Source of the DNA: Naegleria lovaniensis
Taxonomy: Eukaryota > Heterolobosea > Eutetramitea > Acrasida > Naegleriidae
Direction: 5' to 3'
Assembly: GCF_003324165.1 (NCBI RefSeq)
Contig: NW_025407836.1
Coordinates: 671,243 to 716,240 of the forward strand
Length of the DNA stretch: 44,998 bases
Positions within the stretch are counted from its first letter, which is position 1; each line of letters begins with the position of its first letter. Below the pieces are notes generated by a model. It was not told the origin of the DNA. It was given only the letters and a program-made list of their open reading frames with translations, and did not search any database. Position numbers and translations under genes: made by a program. Below, in pieces: positions 34,768-44,998 of this stretch.

Positions 34768-37657
34768 TTATTCATCAGACTGAACAATATTGAGCAATGG
34801 AATTTTACAAACTGTGTGCGAGAATGGGCTTGTTTGTCGAGTGAAAATTCTCTTAATGTCAGTACCGTACAAATACAAATCAGATCCAACAAAGGTTGGT
34901 GTGTAGAGAGAGAGCGATGTTAAAACATCTCCTGATACTGTCCACGATCCCAAAGGATCTTCCGTTGTTGCAAATGAGACTCTTGGATTGTAGTCATTCA
35001 ATGTTCTTGGGACTCCTTTGCTTGCAAAACCTCCAAAAATGAAAATGTAATCACGTGTGACCACCATTGGACCATCTGAATAAGTGAAAGGAAGCACTGA
35101 GTAAGTATTTTCCCATTTTGATGGGAATATGTAAGGTGCTCTCAAAATGTCACTATATGCTTCTTGAGATGGAGATCTACCTCCAAAGATGTAGAGGTAT
35201 TGACCAATTTGTGCAATCTTTCCACCATAAACTTGGTTTGGCAGGACGTCTGGTGAAATTGTCCAAACTCTTGGTTCAGTGATTGATGCTCGGATAATCT
35301 TATTAGTGACAGAGTAGTTTTTAGAGTCTGTTGAATGTATACCACCGTAAATAAATATTGTGTCGTCTACAACAACACAATGGCCTGAGGCAATGGGATA
35401 GGGTAATGTGTATTTGAGTTGTTCCCATCCATTCTCAACATCAGAAACAGGGGCTCGATAAATCTTGTCGCTGATAGATCCATTCACAACTCCTCCAAAG
35501 AAGTAAATGTACTCTTGAGCTCTGACAACATGTGTATTGTAAATGGTGCCAGGGAATGCTTTCTTGGTCTTGTTATTGTAATCGACAAGGTCCCAAGTGT
35601 ATGGATCGCTCAAGTTTCGATAGTGTAACTGGAAGCCGTTCTCTACCAAAGGATAGAATTGCTCGCCAATAAATTGATAAGCCTTGTCATTAACCTCAAA
35701 GTATGGGTAGTGTCTTCTTTCCAAAGAAAATCCAGTGTTGGCGTCAAAAGTCCATCCTAACTTGAATCCTGTTCGATCAGTTGTAATGTTTGGTAACAAT
35801 CCTATTGTTCCTTTTCCTGTTCCAACAATCATGGCGTCTGTAGTGAAACCTACTGATGCCTGGTCCATAGCAGCAACTTCAGTAATTAAATGATTGTACA
35901 ATGTGTCGGTTGGGAGGTCGGTAACTGGTGAAGGAACGGTTTGATAATAATTTCCAGAAGCTCCTGCTCTAGTTGTATGACCTAATTGATAATTCGTATT
36001 CTCGCCCCATGAATACCACTTGCCGTCATTGGTTAATGCAAATGCAACATTTCGTCTAGAATAAATTTTGACAATACTCTTTCCAACAATATTTGTCAAT
36101 GACACCTTGGTTGGTGTGCTCTTGGTAGTAGTGTCACCAACACCAAGTTGGCCCTTTTCATTTCTTCCCCATGCAAACACTGTTCCATTTTCGGTCAACA
36201 CCATTGTGTGGTAATCTCCGCATTGTAAATCAACAATGGTTTCATCACCAAGTTCAGCAGGTTTTGGTATTGGTACAGCTTCCATGATATAGTCTGCAGC
36301 AGATTCGTATCCTAAACCTAATTGTCCATATTGATTGTCTCCAAATGAGTACAATTGATTGTCGGTCGTCAGTACAACTGTGTGAAGATCACCTCCGCAA
36401 ACAAGAGTTACTGCTTTGTTGAGTAAAGCGCCTTCCATGTAAACGTTGATTGGTTTGTTCTTGTCAATGGTTGTTCTATCTCCTAATTGTCCTCTGTTGT
36501 TTTTTCCCCAAGCATAAAGTTTACCAAATTGATCAATGGCATAAAAAACGTATGGTGCTGCAGCCACTTGTTCTACCATCTTTGGACCCTGCAAATCCCA
36601 AGAACAGACTTTCAATGGTACCACACGAGGTTCAATGGTACCATCACCAACTTCTCCTTTACTATTCTCTCCCCAAGTATATACTTCGTGACCATATGCA
36701 AGAACAATGTTGCTATAATAGGAGGAATCAAATTGGAGAATTGTAAGGTTTTGTGGAAGTTGGACAGGTTTCGAAATATCTAGACCATAGGTAGCTCCTT
36801 GAGTGTATTCAGATCTTCCTAGAGAGCCCTTATTGTGTCTTCCCCAAGAGTACAATAATCCATTTCCATGAAGGTGGAGACCATGCTCTTTACCTGCTGA
36901 TAATCTGTTTCTTTTTCTAACGACAGGGTGATAAGAGGCATAATTGCGCAAGTAGCCATGAGTAATATTAAAGACCAATGGAAGTGGAGCAGAGGTTTCG
37001 TTTGTGATCGTCCATTTTGAAGGGTCGTTGAGATAATTAACCGAGTCCTGATCAGTTTGTACAATTATTTATCATTTACGCGAGAAACAAAATATTGTAA
37101 CACTTACCTCCACCAATCTCCTTAACTTATTGTAGGTATGGTTGAAGCCTGTGTTAGTGAATGCTATTAAAGAGTCGAGCTCCTTCACCGTGGCTAAAAC
37201 ATTGTTGTATTGCTTGACCTTGTTTTCGAGCATTGTTTGGTATTGGTCTCTTGGTATGCCGAATTGTGAAATATAATTCTCAGAGTACTGGATGGCTTCG
37301 CTGATGACAGATATCTTTTCAAGAGTTCTTGCCTCGAGCATTTCTTTCTTTTGACTCTTGTAATCTTGCAACACCGAGTAATAGCTATCTCGTCTTTCTC
37401 TATACAAGCCGATTTTATAATAGGCCTCATCTAATGGCAGCTGTTGTGTTCGTACAAGTTGTAAAACTATTCATTCATCATGGTCATATTTTCAATAGTT
37501 CCTTATTAGTTTTACAAGCCTCAATATTATGAATCTTACCTGAGCAGATGAATAAACAGGCCACCAAAAGACTGGCAATCCCAGATCTTCCGAGCGAAAT
37601 AATGGAAGGTCTGCCTTGTTGTTTCATTTTTTTGTGGTGTGGTAAGCCTGAGGCCAT
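34768..37657 (-). CDS. Secreted RCC1-repeat + Kelch-repeat protein, copy A
   Basis: The exons are 37657-37540, 37466-37108 and 37047-34768 (introns of 73 and 60 nt, phases 1 and 0), giving 918 residues. Exon 1 encodes a signal-peptide-like segment (SGIASLLVACLFICS). Exon 2 is a helical, probably coiled-coil, domain (EARTLEKISVISEAIQYSEN). Exon 3 has at least six RCC1 repeats (YSWGRHNKGSLGR, YTWGENSKGEVGDG, YAWGKNNRGQLGD, YSFGDNQYGQLG, FAWGRNEKGQLG, YSWGENTNYQLG). Kelch-type blades follow (YFFGGVVNGSISDKIYRAP, YIFGGRSPSQEAYSDILRAP, IFIFGG). Several N-x-S/T sites fit secretion. It is a full paralogue of the neighbour at 37718 with identical intron phases. The likely location is the cell surface or secretory lumen; its function is unknown. 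RCC1 folds here need not mean Ran exchange. Confidence 0.88.
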
Positions 37658-37717
37658 TACGATCAGACTAAATTAACGGTAAATTTACAGCAGCCTCAAA
37701 ACACACACCATAAAAAA
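37658..37717. promoter_or_regulatory. 60-bp bidirectional promoter between paralogous genes
   Basis: Only 60 bp separate the two divergent start codons, so both 5' UTRs and any core promoter elements must sit here or overlap the first exons. The sequence is AT-rich (ACTAAATTAACGGTAAATTT in the middle), followed by CACACACC and an A-run on the right. No TATA box can be assigned with confidence. Confidence 0.6.
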
Positions 37718-40635
37718 ATGACTACAGCAAGGGCAACCTTGCCCTCATTCGCTCCCACTGGCAAGATGTTCTCGTCAGTAGTAATGATGATGGCTTTGCT
37801 TTTCGCACTAGTGATAGCCACCGGATATGGTATGTACCTTTGTTTCATTTCAACAACTCATCATCTTTTGATATCAATTTCATATTTCCCCAACTATTTG
37901 AACCTAACTTCATTACCATGGATACCTTCAACATCATGATACTTTCAGTTCATGTTGCTTCACAGGCCCCTTCTTCCACTTCATTCACACAATACGTCAT
38001 CTCGCTCATGTTCATGATCCAAAAGAGGGCTAGTTTAATGTCCATCAAACAGGATTTTCTTACGAAAAGAAGCGCTGTTCAATATTCGCAAAGAATCAAC
38101 TCGAATACGCAATCAGCAATGGCCATGTCGAAGCCTTACGTGACCAAGTTAGGTCTCAATCAACAACAATATGATGCTCTATTGGAAGCCAAGATTAAAC
38201 AAGCAGATAAATCCAATCAGGATCTATACGAAGCAAATAGCTACGTAAACGTCACGGAGAATGCCATTTTGGTGACAAACGAAAATATCGAATTAATCAA
38301 TCAGGTATGTAGGTTGGAAGTTTCAAAAGTATTCTAATAGAAATTATTTTAACCCATTCATACTCATTTTAACCTCTCACCTCAGAATCTTACCAGCGTA
38401 CTATTAAGCTATCACAAATGGCAAACTACAGAACAGCACTTGATTTCTGGCAATATGTCCATACAACCAGTGAATGGATATATGGAGTCATATACCACAT
38501 TTATGCCCGTTCTAAGAATTAGAAATAGAATATCGGCAGGTGCAGGTCATGGCCTGTTCATTGGACCAAATGGTCGAGTGTACTCATGGGGAGTAGATAC
38601 AGGAGGTAGCTTGGGAAGAGAAGCCACAAAATCTCAACCATTTCCTTCGTTGAGCACTCCTACTGACCTGCCAGCCAACCTTACCATACAGCAAATTGCT
38701 TCTACATATTATGGTAATCTCATCTTGAGTGAAGATGCTGTCTACGATTGGGGTAAAAACGATTACGGACTTGCTGCTGATGGTACTATCCTTAATAGAA
38801 AAGTTCCAACCAAAGTGTTTTCTTGGGATTTGCAGGGACCAAAAAGAATTGATCAAATTGCAGCTGGTGCATTCAACTACTTTGCAGTAGATGAGAATGG
38901 CAAGTTGTACTCATGGGGAAGAAATGATAGAGGACAACTCGGAGATAGAACCACCATCGACAAATGGAGACCTGTCGACGTTTACATGAAAGGTTCTCTT
39001 GTGAATCAAACTGTTGTTAAGGTTTGTGCAGGACAATTACATACCACTGTATTGACTTCACTCGGTCAAGTCCATACCTTTGGAGACAATACGTTTGGAC
39101 AATTGGGAATTGGAAGAAGTGGCAGTGATAAACCATTCATTATGGAAGCAGCTAATGTTGTCATGAATGGCTCATTGGCATCTAAAACTGTTGTTGATAT
39201 CCAATGCGGTGATTTCCACAACCTTCTTCTTACCGCAGATGGTAAAGTTTATGGATGGGGTCTCAATAACAAGGGTCAAATTGGTGATGGCTCTATTGCT
39301 GCTAGATTATTCCCTGTACAGATTCCAGATTACTCTTTTGACAACCGAAGAATAATTTCAATCATTGCTGATATGAACGTTTCTTTTGCAATTGCTGAGA
39401 ATGGTCCTTTATATGCTTGGGGTCAAAACGATAATTATCAACTTGGTGTAAATGCATCTTCGTATGTTACTACACCTCAAACCGTGTCTCTTCCAGCAGG
39501 ACTTGCTCCCGTTGAATTGGTAATGATGGAGAAATCCACCATCATGCTTGCAACAGACGGAAATTTCTATGGTACAGGTTATTCATCGTCGAATGCTGAA
39601 CTGCTAAATGTTACTACTCCACAAACTAATTTTTCTCTTGTGTATGCATTCCCTAAACAATACTTACCTCTAGAGAGAAGACACTATCCTTATATTGAAC
39701 TCAATGATATTTCATATTCGTTCGTTGGTAGACATTTCTTCTCTTTCCCTGACAATGGTTTTGATGCATTTGTTAGAAATAACACATCTCCAGAGTATTG
39801 GAAAATGTTGGATTACCACAACGCTACCCGTAAAATTTTCCAAGGTTCAATTTACAATACTCACGTTCTTCGTGCCAACAATTATGTTTACATGTTTGGA
39901 GGAATAGTCAATGGTTCCATCTCAAATGTGATTTACAGAGCACCTATTGACAATATTGAGAATGGATGGGAGACTGTCAAACAAACCTTACCTTATGCCG
40001 TTGCATCTGGAATGTCAATCTTACTGGATGATTATTATTACATTTTTGGAGGTCTAGTTTTTTGGCAAGATCAAGCAGGTTTTGTTAATATTTCTGCCAC
40101 GTCTTCGATTCTGAGATGCCATGTTTCAAGTCCAACCCAATGGGAAGTTATGAAATCTGGTAGCCTTCCAAAAGGTGTCTATAGTGGAAATATTGCAAGG
40201 ATTGACGATTATGTCTACATATTCGGTGGTAGAGTCAGTACAGGAGATGCTTATGCTGATATCTTGAGAGCTCCATATCTTAACGTTAGTCAATGGATCA
40301 ACACTTATGCTGTTTTACCTTTCCCAATTGCAGATGGACCAATGGTGATCACTGATGACAATATTTATATCTTTGGAGGTTATATTTCGGAAAATACTCC
40401 TGACGTTTTGGGCAAGTACATTAAGAGAGTATGTGTGACTACTAAGAAAGATCCTGTTGGAATGTGGACCGTGTCAGGAGATGATCTTCCAACCGTACCT
40501 GCTCATTTAGCAGTTACAACATCTGTAGTTGTTGATAATAATCTGTACTTGTATGGATATGATTCAACAAAACCAACGACGACACATATCCAAGACAAGT
40601 TGGTCAACTCTTTCGTTCGAATTCCTTTTGTATAA
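37718..40635 (+). CDS. Secreted RCC1-repeat + Kelch-repeat protein, copy B
   Basis: The exons are 37718-37829, 37949-38304 and 38386-40635 (introns of 119 and 81 nt, phases 1 and 0), giving 905 residues. Exon 1 supplies a hydrophobic signal segment (SSVVMMMALLFALVIATGYG). Exon 2 gives the helical region (KLGLNQQQYDALLEAKIKQ). Exon 3 gives RCC1 repeats (YSWGVDTGGSLGR, YDWGKNDYGLAADG, YSWGRNDRGQLGD, HTFGDNTFGQLG, YGWGLNNKGQIGDG, YAWGQNDNYQLG), then Kelch-like blades (MFGGIVNGSISNVIYRAP, YIFGGRVSTGDAYADILRAP, YIFGGYISENTPD). Domain order, exon plan and many short blocks (SWDLQGPK, GDRTTIDK, ERRHYPY) match copy A, so the pair arose by an inverted duplication. Substrate and partners are unknown. 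Confidence 0.88.
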
Positions 40636-40826
40636 TTAATATTAAATAAGTAGATAACATCTAGTTCAGTGTTTGTCACACCATCTTGAGTACTTGATTT
40701 GTCGTCGTGGTGTTTAATGACCAATATCTATGGCCATTACCATCGCCGAATATATACACGACCAAAGTGTAGTGGCCGTATATTAGTCATATTAGAACAT
40801 GCTCTACTGTTTCACAACAACACCAA

Positions 40827-41228
40827 TCATTGATCGTTCGATTCCAACAGATTATTAATTTTTGTCCAATAATCGGGATCCTTTTGATTCGCTTCATTAT
40901 GAATTTTCATACATTCCTGAACTTGATCCAAGCTCATACAATTACTCCATGGCATCCATGCATGCTTGGTGAGAAAGAGATCAATACACTTCTTTGAAAC
41001 TTCAATTTGTTTTAACTCTTCGAAAGAGTTACTAATTTCTGCATGGAGACTATACGATCGTGAGAGACCGAAGGGTCCACAAAATTTCGAATTTTCTTGA
41101 TTGGTTTTCTCTACAGCGATCATGGCTGAATAGACTTGTTCTTTGGTGAAGGTTGGTCCAGTCCGTTTTGGTTTGACAAACTGAACGATGTATTCTCTTT
41201 TCGTTTCTGGGTTTTTGATTGCTGGCAT
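40827..41228 (-). CDS. Small protein of unknown function
   Basis: The frame from ATG 41228 (MPAIKNPETKREYIVQFVKP...) to the stop at 40827 gives 133 residues. An upstream in-frame ATG at 41282 would add 18 residues (MLTKTAVLVHHFCNNFKK), which could be a short leader. The protein is Lys/Glu-rich and mostly helical, with four scattered Cys (KFCGPFG, KKCIDLF, SNCMSL, QECMKI). These are not in a twin CX9C pattern. It has balanced composition unlike neighbouring chance frames, so it is probably a real gene. No family is recognised. Its 3' end faces copy B of the RCC1+Kelch pair. Confidence 0.6.
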   Translation of the reverse strand: MPAIKNPETKREYIVQFVKPKRTGPTFTKEQVYSAMIAVEKTNQENSKFCGPFGLSRSYSLHAEISNSFEELKQIEVSKKCIDLFLTKHAWMPWSNCMSLDQVQECMKIHNEANQKDPDYWTKINNLLESNDQ

Positions 41229-41781
41229 TTTTTTAAAATTATTGCAAAAATGATGAACAAGCACAGCCGTCTTTGTCAACATTTCTCATTGCTCATTTAT
41301 CTCTCCAACAAACACAATAATTAAATTCAAGTTGTTCATTTGGAAAGAAATAACAATGGAACTTTTGAACCTCTTCTTGTCGTGAATGAAATTCTCATAA
41401 CAGTTGAACAAGTCAGTCTCAACACTCTGATGGACCCATCACTCGACATTATTCAACTACGTTCCGAGATAACCAGTAGGAAGAACCCCAAAACAACGCA
41501 CATATAATTTCAAATCAAAGCACAACACGACCTTTCAACACATTTCAACCTGCCATGATGTAATAATTTTGAATGAATACAACAAAACTACAACAAAAAA
41601 CATCATCTGTGGTATACTTGCAAAGAGCCCTTTAGAATTGTACAACACAACATTCGCATCATTTACGAAAGCTACTCTTCGGCCACTATCTAGGTTTTCC
41701 TTCAACAAACAAAAGAGTCAACACACAAGCAACAAGAGAGACAAAACAACAACAACAACAACTAGCATTTTCATTGATCAA
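41229..41781. other. Divergent intergenic region
   Basis: It holds the promoters of the small minus-strand gene and the multi-pass membrane protein. The frame of the membrane gene is open back to about 41569 but only with a TTG. It is Thr/Asn/Lys-rich there, with an ACAACA run near 41748-41763, so it is treated as leader. No other gene is seen. Confidence 0.5.
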
Positions 41782-43983
41782 ATGAACGAATCCATGACAA
41801 GTGCCTCTCAATGTGGTATGAGTTCCATGTCTCAACCCTACAAACCACCACAAACAACAGTTCGTAAATTTGGTAAACGAGCACCACCGAGTGTTGTCTT
41901 TTCAAGCCTCACCGGAAGTTCTACCAACAACACCTCCTCAACCAATACCTACACTCGACAATACATGACACGTGCCAAAGATTCTTTATTGAATAATATC
42001 ATCATGCTCAAAGATAAATCAGTACAAAAGGATTGGAAATACTATGTATTGACCTTGAGTGTGGTGTTGTATACGAGTTTATGTAGTATCCTGATTGGAA
42101 CTCAGGGAACATTTCATCAAGGAGAATATGGAGATTGGATTTGGAGAGCTGTAAATTTCATCATGACTCTCTCTTTAGATTTGCTACCGTATGAGGGAAT
42201 GATGTCATTGGCAATTTTGTGCATGATTGTCTCATTTGGTGGAATTGTGTTGTATTTTTTGGCATTTCGATTGACACGAAGAGCTCGTTATTTGTTTCAA
42301 TTCAAGACAGCGATTAAGGTTTTTGGAACATTTACCATTACTTGTAGTTTCATCATGATTTATATTCTCTCGTCGTTTTATGATTGTAACTATTCGAAAC
42401 ATGTCAAATTTACAGGTTATTCCACTCCACAGCCAGTATTGTCAAGATTTCCAATGCACATGTGTCACGATGCAACCACGATTATTTTAATGATTTTTTC
42501 AATTTGTTCAATCGTGTGCTTGATTGTCATGAATGTCATATTTTCAATCATTTTATCCAATTCACATGTGTTAAATAAGGCCATGTTTATTGTAGAGACA
42601 CCTACCTTTCCTATCGTCATGTTGACCATTTCAGAGTTGCAGTTGGCAATCATGTACTTTATTCCAGAATCACTCGTTTATGTTCGATCCATTCTACATA
42701 TTGTCTTGTCCTTTGTTTTGATTCCAATGCTATTTTATTCAGTTCCATATTTTAAACGAGTGGAAAATTCCATCATGAGTGGTGTGTGTTTTGCCAAATG
42801 TTTGGCTCCTGTTGGAAGTTTAGTGAGCTATTTTTCCAACTCGTCCAATGAACGATTTTTAGGATTGGGTCTGTCGTTTTTGCCACTTGCTCTCATTATT
42901 GGTGGATTTTTCATTGGATTTGTTGCCATGGAAATCTATACAAGAATGGTAGTGTGGTCCATTCGAAAAGACATGATGTTCAATTTTGATCCCACTCTCT
43001 CAGATACTGAAAATATTCAAAGATTAGAGAAAGAGTCTTCGTTTTTGGTGAAAGATCTCGAAGCTACTAAAAGAATGAGAAGCTTTGAAATGTTTATCAA
43101 GTTTAGCATTTTGAATCATTCTAAAATTAGAGGAACTCAATTGCACGATCGTGATTTAGGAATTGCCATTGTCAAGTCCATGACGAATCACAAAAATTTC
43201 ACACAATCCAACATTTTATGTTTGGCTGGAATTCTAGTTGCCTTTTTTTGGGAAGAAGAATTCAATCGATTTGGATTCGCATCTGCCATGCTGAAACGAG
43301 CGTTCAAGAACAAGTCTGGAATTATACAAGATCTCATCTATCGAGAACGAATCATGGAAATTGAGATTGCTTCAGAACAAGCACGAGGAGTTAAACGTTC
43401 GATTGCTGACATTGTAGATGTGCTTGTCACGTTACAAACAAAACAGAAAAGAATCACTGCACTTCACAAAGCTTTTTGGAAATGTCTCATGGAAGAAGTG
43501 GTCAATTACAACACCGTTTCATATATTAACAGAACTATTACAAGAATGACCCGAGAATGCATTGAAACATTTGGCCATTTAATCAAAAATTATAGACATG
43601 AACGATCCATCAAACGTCTCTATGCCAGATTTGTTGAAGAGGTTTTGTTTGATTTTGAAACGGCCAATGAAATTTATGAAGAAACAGATGAAGCAGATGA
43701 CGATGATACAAGATATCAAGCAGGTTACATCGAGCTTCATCATCATGGTTCTAAAGGAGGGGTTGCAGCAAAGAACAGAGTTCATCCTTATACCTCCTTG
43801 TCACCTAAAGAAAAAACCATGGCAAGTTTGGATTTAACTGGACTCCATGGAGGAAGCACAGAACTTGTTGAAAATGCTGAAGAGCTTGATTTGAAAGAAG
43901 CAGCAGAAGATGAAGCCAACAAACGAGAATTTCTAATTAGAGCTGCAATTTCAACACCACCTAATAGTATTGGGTTTGGATAG
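41782..43983 (+). CDS. Multi-pass membrane protein with long cytosolic helical tail
   Basis: The first in-frame ATG is at 41782 (MNESMTSASQCGMSSMSQ...), giving 733 residues. An upstream extension would need a non-ATG start. A polar Ser/Thr/Asn N-terminus is followed by about eight hydrophobic helices between residues ~95 and ~395 (for example VLTLSVVLYTSLCSILIG, ILCMIVSFGGIVLYFLAF, LGLSFLPLALIIGGFFIGF). A cytosolic helical region follows (EKESSFLVKDLEATKR, RIMEIEIASEQARGVKRS, RHERSIKRLYARFVEEVLF), then an acidic stretch and a disordered end. The last block loosely recalls the LYA-FLEEVL type segment of large TmcB-like membrane proteins found in protists, where it precedes PAS or cyclase domains; none is present here. 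It may be a receptor or sensor. The function is not established. Confidence 0.72.
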   Translation: MNESMTSASQCGMSSMSQPYKPPQTTVRKFGKRAPPSVVFSSLTGSSTNNTSSTNTYTRQYMTRAKDSLLNNIIMLKDKSVQKDWKYYVLTLSVVLYTSLCSILIGTQGTFHQGEYGDWIWRAVNFIMTLSLDLLPYEGMMSLAILCMIVSFGGIVLYFLAFRLTRRARYLFQFKTAIKVFGTFTITCSFIMIYILSSFYDCNYSKHVKFTGYSTPQPVLSRFPMHMCHDATTIILMIFSICSIVCLIVMNVIFSIILSNSHVLNKAMFIVETPTFPIVMLTISELQLAIMYFIPESLVYVRSILHIVLSFVLIPMLFYSVPYFKRVENSIMSGVCFAKCLAPVGSLVSYFSNSSNERFLGLGLSFLPLALIIGGFFIGFVAMEIYTRMVVWSIRKDMMFNFDPTLSDTENIQRLEKESSFLVKDLEATKRMRSFEMFIKFSILNHSKIRGTQLHDRDLGIAIVKSMTNHKNFTQSNILCLAGILVAFFWEEEFNRFGFASAMLKRAFKNKSGIIQDLIYRERIMEIEIASEQARGVKRSIADIVDVLVTLQTKQKRITALHKAFWKCLMEEVVNYNTVSYINRTITRMTRECIETFGHLIKNYRHERSIKRLYARFVEEVLFDFETANEIYEETDEADDDDTRYQAGYIELHHHGSKGGVAAKNRVHPYTSLSPKEKTMASLDLTGLHGGSTELVENAEELDLKEAAEDEANKREFLIRAAISTPPNSIGFG

Positions 43984-44998
43984 GTGACCGCCTTGACTTG
44001 TAATCTTAATTTTTCGACATGCTTAATCATGGGATTTTTAATTTTTATGAAATCGTCGGGGATGGAGGTATATCTATGTGTTGATATGACTTTCATCCAT
44101 TAATTATGGGTAATTATTGAACTGTATTCGCTTAAAGTAGACCTCTCGTGCATGGTCGGGGTTTTCGTCATCTTTGATGTTGAGCTTGATCCAAGCATTT
44201 CATTCGATAGATTTTGAAGAGTAGTATATTCGTGCTAGCGACATCATTGGATAGTGAGCTAAGTTGGTTGAGTCGTTCAACAAATGGTAACAGGTGTCAA
44301 ATTTTTGATAGAATTTAAGCGACACCATTTTTGTAGATCTCACGAAAATAATGGGGGTCATGATAGAGCGTTCGATCAGGTTTAGGGTAGTTTTCGAGAA
44401 AATCAAGTTTAAAGGAGTTTCAACGAGGTCAAAAATGACATGAAAATTTTTCAAAAAAAAATTAAAAAAAAATGAAGCCAAACTTCCCTGCATTTTTGAG
44501 GTGATCATCATCAACATCGGGTCATGTTTCCATTCATCATCATGACATATTCATATTGATCACATCAAATGTGCACATCATGATCAACATTCATCAGGAA
44601 TATTTTGTGTGTATGAATACACATGGAAATGATAATCATCAAATAGTAATGGTTGGAATTGTAGTGAACTGCTCCCGTTGGATGTGATGATCATGGAATG
44701 AATCTGATGATCGGAATGTTGTTACAGTGATCAGAAACCATAGAATTGATCGTTGGTTCAATTCAAAATGATGGTTATTTCATGAATGGTATTCAAGTGA
44801 AGTGTGATGGTGGCTCTATGGTAGAGCTGAAAAGTACGATCGAGACAAGCACTTCACAGAACTTCATGAAATTGATATGGATGGATGTTCTGATCATCCA
44901 AACAACAAATCATCAGTTTTATTCATTGACATGATTGTTTCATGGAATAGGAGCACTTCGCTTTTCTCGGAAAACATCATTTCTTGAGGAAGGGTACA
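43984..44998. other. Terminal region without a supported gene
   Basis: It is AT-rich, with a poly-A-like stretch (44453-44471) and, from about 44500, dense ATCATCATGA/GATCATG simple sequence. A minus-strand frame at 44200-44517 lacks any recognisable feature. A stretch at about 44690-44990 (+) reads protein-like in one frame but is broken by several TGA codons (see findings). The right end may reach into the 5' region of a gene beyond the window. Confidence 0.45.

Overview
This window looks like nuclear DNA of a heterolobosean amoeboflagellate, most likely a Naegleria species. It is AT-rich and eukaryotic. Genes lie on both strands a few hundred bases apart and carry few, short introns (60 to 189 nt) with GTAAGT/GTATGT donors and AG acceptors. 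Proteins are rich in poly-Asn, Gln, Ser, Thr and His. An axonemal dynein (a flagellum gene) sits beside raptor and a WH1+FKBP endosomal-type protein. The species assignment is inferred from gene style, not from a marker gene. I see no rRNA, tRNA, transposon, virus-like gene or CRISPR array.

Layout: (1) 291-1449 (+), a four-helix membrane protein of unknown function with a probable frameshift. (2) 1769-5502 (-), a large low-complexity protein with an F-box-like stretch and one frameshift. (3) 6612-20542 (+), an outer-arm beta-type axonemal dynein heavy chain of about 4,580 residues, with one intron and three single-base-type frame breaks. (4) 20826-25412 (-), an FKBP15/WAFL-like protein (WH1-like, FKBP, coiled coil, acidic tail), with one intron and two frame breaks. 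(5) 26185-30465 (+), raptor of TORC1, with one intron. (6) 30955-32994 (+), a 4-coumarate:CoA-ligase-like acyl-CoA synthetase in five exons. (7) 33096-34678 (+), a degenerate Leu/Phe-dehydrogenase-fold protein with a mitochondrial-type leader. (8, 9) 34768-37657 (-) and 37718-40635 (+), a head-to-head pair of paralogous secreted RCC1+Kelch proteins whose start codons are separated by 60 bp. (10) 40827-41228 (-), a small orphan protein. (11) 41782-43983 (+), a multi-pass membrane protein. From 43984 to the end there is no convincing gene.

The genes do not form a pathway. They are independent eukaryotic housekeeping, motility, signalling and surface genes. The most unusual items are the RCC1+Kelch inverted gene pair around a tiny bidirectional promoter, the dehydrogenase-like probable pseudoenzyme, the FKBP15-like protein with FAM21-like acidic LF motifs, and an acidic insertion in the dynein motor. 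All seven apparent frameshifts lie in the first 23 kb, several in homopolymers. This suggests uncorrected sequencing indels rather than true gene decay.
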